The position numbers and the translations under genes are program-made. The notes below the pieces were generated by a model. That model saw only the letters and a program-made list of their open reading frames with translations, made no database searches and was not told the DNA's origin. Positions 5,870-8,992 of a DNA stretch of 8,992 nucleotides are shown here, piece after piece. Source of the DNA: an uncultured Collinsella sp. (GTDB lineage: Bacteria; Actinomycetota; Coriobacteriia; Coriobacteriales; Coriobacteriaceae); assembly GCA_905211615.1 (NCBI GenBank), contig CAJMBB010000077.1, positions 1 to 8,992 on the forward strand. The letters run 5' to 3'. Positions within the stretch are counted from its first letter, which is position 1. Each line of letters starts with the position of its first letter.

Positions 5870-6867
5870 CGCTGCGCCTTCCAAAACGCGAGGGCATCGT
5901 CGATCCAGCCCTCTGCCACGGTGTCGACACCCAGGCCAAAGCCGTGGCTCAGGCCTTCGTAAACATGAAACTCCGTGGGCACGCCCGTCTTGGCGAGCGC
6001 GTCGATACGTCCCTGCATTGTGCGCCAGCTGGCGATACCGTCGCGATCACCTACGCAGGCGTAGGTCGCGGGGTCGGCACCCGTCAGTTCGCTCATGCCG
6101 GTGTACTGCATGATGGCCGCCGCGGGCTGGGGCGTTCCTACTGGCGCGCCAAAGGCGGCCGGGCCGTAGCCGCCGACCCATGCCGCCATGCGCGCACCGG
6201 CCGAGCCGCCCCACAGCGAATAGCCCGACGTGTCCACGCTGAGCTCGTCGGCGTGCTCGAAGATGAAGGAGACGGCGCGGGCCAAGTCCTCGCAGGCGAG
6301 CTGCGCGTCCGGCCGATAGATGACCGCGAACCCGTTGACGCCGGAACGGGCCAGGTGCAGACAGTGCGGGAAGGAGTCGTGCATGGCAGCGACGTAGGCG
6401 AATCCGCCGCCCGCGCTTACCACGGCAAACGGTGCAGACGCGCCGCCCGCTCCCTCGGCAGCGAAGCGGAAGAGCCCCGTGTTGGCGAGCGAGGGGTCGT
6501 CGGCCTTCTCGGCATCCGTGTAGATGTCGTAGAAGACCGTCCGTTCCGCTGCGCGCTCTGACAGCAGATAGCTGACGACGTCGAGCGTGGTGCTCGTATG
6601 GATCTCCGAGTACCACGGCAGGCAAGCGGAAAGGTCGTCGAGCGCCATATCCTCCGCCGGCGGATGGAGCGTTGTGGGGAAGAGCAGCCGCCCGTAGCCA
6701 TCGAACAAAGGGTTGTTGATGACGTCGTAGATGGGAGTGTCCGCCGTGACCGTGCCCGGAACGGAGCCGCGCGCGACCCCGGCGGTCCCGTCCGACGAGC
6801 AGCCGGCAAGGCTGCCCGCAGCGGCCAGCCACGCGGCAGCCTCCAGAAACGAACGGCGCGACATCAT
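5866..6867 (-). CDS. Tat-exported lipoprotein, alpha/beta-hydrolase (esterase) 2
   Basis: A 333-residue paralogue of the following esterase. SRRSFLEAAAW is a twin-arginine motif and SLAGC a lipobox (Cys23), predicting a Tat-dependent surface lipoprotein. The catalytic residues are Ser222 in WGGSAGAR, Asp276 in GDRDG and His308 in LSHGFG. The oxyanion segment reads SAGGGFAY instead of HGGG. YRPDAQLACEDLARAVSF and the triad context are typical of the Aes/BD-FAE-like carbohydrate esterase group, so deacetylation or de-acylation of a glycan or glycoside is plausible, though the substrate cannot be read from sequence. The ATG at 6867 overlaps the TGA of the reductase gene upstream by 4 bp (ATGA). 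A second ATG follows immediately at 6864. The Shine-Dalgarno is weak (GAGTG), which fits translational coupling. The gene ends in another ATGA overlap with esterase 1. Confidence 0.88.
   Translation of the reverse strand: MMSRRSFLEAAAWLAAAGSLAGCSSDGTAGVARGSVPGTVTADTPIYDVINNPLFDGYGRLLFPTTLHPPAEDMALDDLSACLPWYSEIHTSTTLDVVSYLLSERAAERTVFYDIYTDAEKADDPSLANTGLFRFAAEGAGGASAPFAVVSAGGGFAYVAAMHDSFPHCLHLARSGVNGFAVIYRPDAQLACEDLARAVSFIFEHADELSVDTSGYSLWGGSAGARMAAWVGGYGPAAFGAPVGTPQPAAAIMQYTGMSELTGADPATYACVGDRDGIASWRTMQGRIDALAKTGVPTEFHVYEGLSHGFGLGVDTVAEGWIDDALAFWKAQR
5877..5882 (-). promoter_or_regulatory. Ribosome binding site GGAAGG of esterase 1
   Basis: GGAAGG lies inside the last codons of esterase 2 on the minus strand, 7 nt before the ATG at 5869. 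It decides the start against an in-frame TTG at 5884, which would place this sequence inside the coding region. Confidence 0.65.
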
Positions 6868-7571
6868 CGCCGCACTCGATAGACGAGGTGGAGGCCGTCG
6901 CCGGCAAGGCGCTCGACGCGCTCGAGCGAGAATGCGTGCGAACCGCCGGCTGAGCGAGGCATCTCGTCGAAGACGGAAGCCGTTTCGGGCTCCCCCGAGA
7001 CCGTCGGGGAGAGAACGAGGCTCAGCTCGTCAAGCACGCCCGCGGCAAGAAACGACATGTCCGTCTTTCCGCCGCCGCACACGAGCAGGCGCTCGATGCC
7101 AAAAAGCTCGCGCAGCTTGCGCAGGGCGAGCGGGAGGTCTAGCCCGCGCGAGCCGGCAAGCACGTATGAGACGCCGCGCTCTCGCAGATAGTCGCGATAC
7201 GCCGGCGATGCCGCCTCGGTGAGGATCTCGATGACATGCGCGTCCGCACGGCCGGCGCGACGATAGGTCGCAGACTCCCATGCAATCTCCCCGGCGGGGT
7301 CGACGGAGACGTAGAACGATCGTTCGTCATGAGGCGCCACGAAGTCCCCCTTGGGCGCGCTCCCGTGGGTATCGAGCGCAAGGGGGCGCGACCCGACGAA
7401 GCCCTTCGTGGTCACGGCCCCGTACGCCACGGCGTCCGCCCCGAACTCGACCTGCATGCGAGAGTACGCGGCGCGTGCGGGCGAGGCGGCGGGGTCGAGC
7501 ATGTACGCGCCGTCGATACGCCCGTTGAGCCCGGCAAAGACATGACAGACGACATAGGGTCTAATGTTCAT
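6864..7571 (-). CDS. Free-standing RibD C-terminal/DHFR-fold reductase
   Basis: A 235-residue protein consisting of the RibD C-terminal reductase fold alone, without the deaminase domain of bifunctional RibD. Landmarks are a GLNGRIDG segment (14-21; family form is near SLDGRIA), GADAVAYGAVTTKGF (44-58) and the C-terminal CGGGKTDMSFLAAGVLDELSL run (from 165) with LSPTVSG. In RibD this fold uses NADPH to reduce a ribosylamino-pyrimidine. Free-standing copies outside riboflavin operons often have unknown substrates. No other riboflavin gene is present, so a riboflavin role is doubtful. No signal peptide is seen, so it is cytoplasmic. It starts 6 bp after the aldo/keto reductase stop. AAGG and AGGGAG lie at the junction, the second only 2 nt from the ATG. 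It ends in an ATGA overlap with esterase 2. Confidence 0.8.
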   Translation of the reverse strand: MNIRPYVVCHVFAGLNGRIDGAYMLDPAASPARAAYSRMQVEFGADAVAYGAVTTKGFVGSRPLALDTHGSAPKGDFVAPHDERSFYVSVDPAGEIAWESATYRRAGRADAHVIEILTEAASPAYRDYLRERGVSYVLAGSRGLDLPLALRKLRELFGIERLLVCGGGKTDMSFLAAGVLDELSLVLSPTVSGEPETASVFDEMPRSAGGSHAFSLERVERLAGDGLHLVYRVRR

Positions 7572-7577
7572 GGCTCC

Positions 7578-8567
7578 CTACCTTACCGTGTGCCCGCCGA
7601 AGACCATGAGGTCGAGTCCGTTGAGCAGCCCGTCGATCTTGGCAACCTCATCGTCGGTGAGCCCGACCTCGGCGGCGCCGAAGTTCTCGAGCAGTCGTTC
7701 GGGCTTGCGACTGCCCGGGATGGGGATGATATAGGGCTTCTTCTCGAGCATCCAGGAAAGGGAGACCTGGGCGGGCGTCGCCGCGTGCAGCTCAGCCAGC
7801 TCGCGAACGAACCGCATGATGGGCTCGGCGCGCCTTTCGCCTTCCTCCGTGTACTGCGGCATGTCATCGCGGTAGTCTTGGGCGCCCTCAAATCTGGTGT
7901 TGTGGCTGTACGCGCCCGTCAGAAAGCCGTTCGCCATGGGAGAGAAGGCCACGAAGGCAACGTTCAGCTCCTCGAGCACGGGGAACAGGGATTCGTTCCA
8001 GCGCGCCATCATGGAGTAGCGGTTCTGGACGGCGGAGACGGGGCACACCGCATCGGCGCGACGCAGGTACTCCTCCGTCGCCTCGGAGATTCCCCAGGCG
8101 CGGATCTTGCCTTCCTTGATGAGGTCTGCCATGGTGCCCGCAACGACCTCGGGCTCGACCTTTGGGTCGATTCGGTGCTGGTAGTAGAGGTCGATGTGGT
8201 CGGTGCGCAGCCGGCGCAGGCTCTTCTCCACCGAGATACGGATAACCTCGGGGCGCGAGTCCACGAGGATGGTCTTGTCCGGGGCGTGCGTGACGCCGAA
8301 CTTGGTGGCAATGATAACCTCGTCGCGCACGGGCGCGAGCGCCTTGCCCACCACGTCCTCGTTGTGCGCCTCGGTCCCGTCGGCGCACATGCCCACGTAG
8401 CACTCCGCCGTGTCAAAGAAGGTATAGCCCATCTCGTGGGCCTGACGGACGACGCTCACGGCCTCGTCGTCGGGCATCGGGTCTCCGCTCGCGTGCGTGA
8501 TTCCCATGCAGCCCATACCGAGCGGGCTGACTTCGATGCCGCTCTTTCCCAAAACGCGCTTGTCCAT
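7578..8567 (-). CDS. Aldo/keto reductase (NADPH-dependent oxidoreductase)
   Basis: A complete 329-residue aldo/keto reductase, the first gene of the four-gene minus-strand operon. The catalytic tetrad is visible: Asp52 and Tyr57 in FFDTAECY, Lys89 in ATKFG and His131 in YYQHRID. The cofactor-binding PGSRKPERLLEN (284-295) points to NADPH. The start VLGKSGIEVSPLGMGCMG and the long insert after strand 1 resemble the YakC/AKR13-like branch. It should reduce aldehydes or ketones in the cytoplasm; the substrate is unknown. AGGGAG (8575-8580) lies 7 nt before the ATG. It is followed after 6 bp by the RibD-like reductase. A long open frame on the opposite strand over this gene (7236-8588) is a high-GC shadow. 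Confidence 0.92.
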   Translation of the reverse strand: MDKRVLGKSGIEVSPLGMGCMGITHASGDPMPDDEAVSVVRQAHEMGYTFFDTAECYVGMCADGTEAHNEDVVGKALAPVRDEVIIATKFGVTHAPDKTILVDSRPEVIRISVEKSLRRLRTDHIDLYYQHRIDPKVEPEVVAGTMADLIKEGKIRAWGISEATEEYLRRADAVCPVSAVQNRYSMMARWNESLFPVLEELNVAFVAFSPMANGFLTGAYSHNTRFEGAQDYRDDMPQYTEEGERRAEPIMRFVRELAELHAATPAQVSLSWMLEKKPYIIPIPGSRKPERLLENFGAAEVGLTDDEVAKIDGLLNGLDLMVFGGHTVR

Positions 8568-8866
8568 TCCTGTTCTCCCTGTCTATGATATCCGTCATTT
8601 GTTTGCGAAGCCGGACCGCACGCCCACGTCCGCCCGTTCATCGGACTCCGTTAGGCACATCCCCTGTCGGTGACCTGTGCTCTCTCATCGCCAAGCGTAC
8701 GACCGCGGAGCGCTCGGCGGAATCCCCCTTTGGTGCGGTGCCCTGAACCCGCGGGTTATAACCCCGTGCGCACCCCAGCGTTATAGAACCCTCACCAACG
8801 GAAACTTCCGCCGGCGCGGCACCCCTCGTATGGTGGATACGTCAAGTTGCGAGAAAGGAAGGCACC
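8568..8866. promoter_or_regulatory. Divergent intergenic region between two aldo/keto reductase genes
   Basis: These 299 bp have no credible gene. They must hold promoters for both directions. I see two overlapping perfect 12-bp palindromes (8746-8757 and 8753-8764) and a 5+5 inverted repeat CGGAA-AC-TTCCG at 8799-8810. For the plus-strand gene a weak promoter could be TTCCGC (8806-8811) with TATGGT (8829-8834), 17 bp apart, giving a leader near 26 nt. I could not place a convincing promoter for the minus-strand operon. Confidence 0.4.
8746..8764. promoter_or_regulatory. Overlapping palindromes, candidate operator
   Basis: AACCCGCGGGTT (8746-8757) and GGGTTATAACCC (8753-8764) are each perfect 12-bp palindromes sharing the central GGGTT, so half-sites alternate AACCC, GGGTT, AACCC. 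A further GAACCC lies at 8786-8791, and GTTATA occurs twice, 25 bp apart (8755 and 8780). This suggests cooperative binding by a dimeric regulator between the divergent genes. The protein is not in the window. Confidence 0.45.
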
Positions 8867-8992
8867 ATGGACTACATCACCTTGAACAACGGCGTCAGGA
8901 TGCCGCAGCTCGGCTTCGGCGTGTATCAGATCCCGGACGCCGCGGAATGCCAGCGCGCCGTGGAGGACGCGCTCTCGGTCGGCTACCGGCTG
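8867..8992 (+). CDS. Aldo/keto reductase, N-terminal part, cut by right edge
   Basis: Forty-two codons run in frame to the window end, beginning MDYITLNNGVRMPQLGFGVYQIP and ending in ALSVGYRL. This is the classical first strand and first helix of aldo/keto reductases of the 2,5-diketo-gluconate reductase type (AKR5-like), a different branch from the divergent neighbour. The catalytic residues lie beyond the edge. AAGGAAGG at 8855-8862 provides a strong ribosome binding site. It is the only plus-strand gene in the window and diverges from the four-gene operon. Confidence 0.88.
   Translation, partial: MDYITLNNGVRMPQLGFGVYQIPDAAECQRAVEDALSVGYRL

Noticed and set aside
7236..8588. A 450-codon plus-strand open frame over the aldo/keto reductase and part of the RibD-like gene
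   Set aside because: It is fully antisense to two genes with clear family motifs, lacks recognisable domains, and is the kind of long shadow frame expected at high GC.
1..8992. A novel defence, CRISPR or mobile system
   Set aside because: I saw no direct-repeat array, transposase, integrase, toxin-antitoxin pair or phage gene. The window is metabolic, with the unusual points limited to regulation, the GH1 remnant and the esterase-reductase operon.

Overview
The window reads as a carbohydrate-use and small-molecule-modification locus of a high-GC Gram-positive bacterium. GC is high throughout and Shine-Dalgarno sites are strong. There is a glucose-superfamily PTS with a GH1 phospho-glycosidase, and there are two Tat-type lipoprotein esterases. 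This combination fits the Coriobacteriia (Olsenella/Atopobium/Collinsella-like). That assignment is inference from gene content and protein style; no rRNA or marker gene is present. Seven of the nine protein genes in the list are complete; one is cut by each edge of the window. All but the last lie on the minus strand.

Left half (positions 1-4632): a beta-glucoside utilisation unit. In transcription order (right to left) it holds a stand-alone EIIA-Glc-type phosphocarrier (4632-4093), a terminator-like hairpin, a PTS EIIBC permease with no IIA domain of its own (3895-2429), an intercistronic GC hairpin, a GH1 6-phospho-beta-glucosidase (2361-895), and a Drp35-like lactonase (885 to beyond the left edge). 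The expected flow is: EIIA passes phosphate to IIB, IIC imports the beta-glucoside as its 6-phosphate, GH1 splits it into glucose-6-phosphate and an aglycone, and the lactonase may act on a lactone product. The EIIA gene and the permease gene each carry an upstream copy of the same palindromic site (GCTAYGA-N8-TCATAGC) at the same distance from a promoter-like -35/-10 pair. This suggests one unidentified regulator controls both.

Junction (4633-4798): besides the EIIA promoter, this short gap holds a 21-codon decayed C-terminus of a second GH1 enzyme, directly abutting the stop codon of the neighbouring esterase. It marks an old deletion or replacement.

Right half (4799-8567): a tight four-gene operon, read right to left: an aldo/keto reductase, a free-standing RibD-C/DHFR-fold reductase, and two tandem secreted alpha/beta-hydrolase lipoproteins. 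The last three genes are joined by 4-bp ATGA overlaps or a 6-bp gap. A 299-bp divergent intergenic region (8568-8866) with overlapping palindromes separates it from a second aldo/keto reductase that runs off the right edge on the plus strand.

Overall the locus couples uptake and hydrolysis of beta-glucosides with extracytoplasmic ester cleavage and cytoplasmic carbonyl reduction. One reading, which is inference, is processing of substituted plant glycosides and their aglycones. I see no CRISPR array, tRNA, rRNA, insertion sequence or phage gene.
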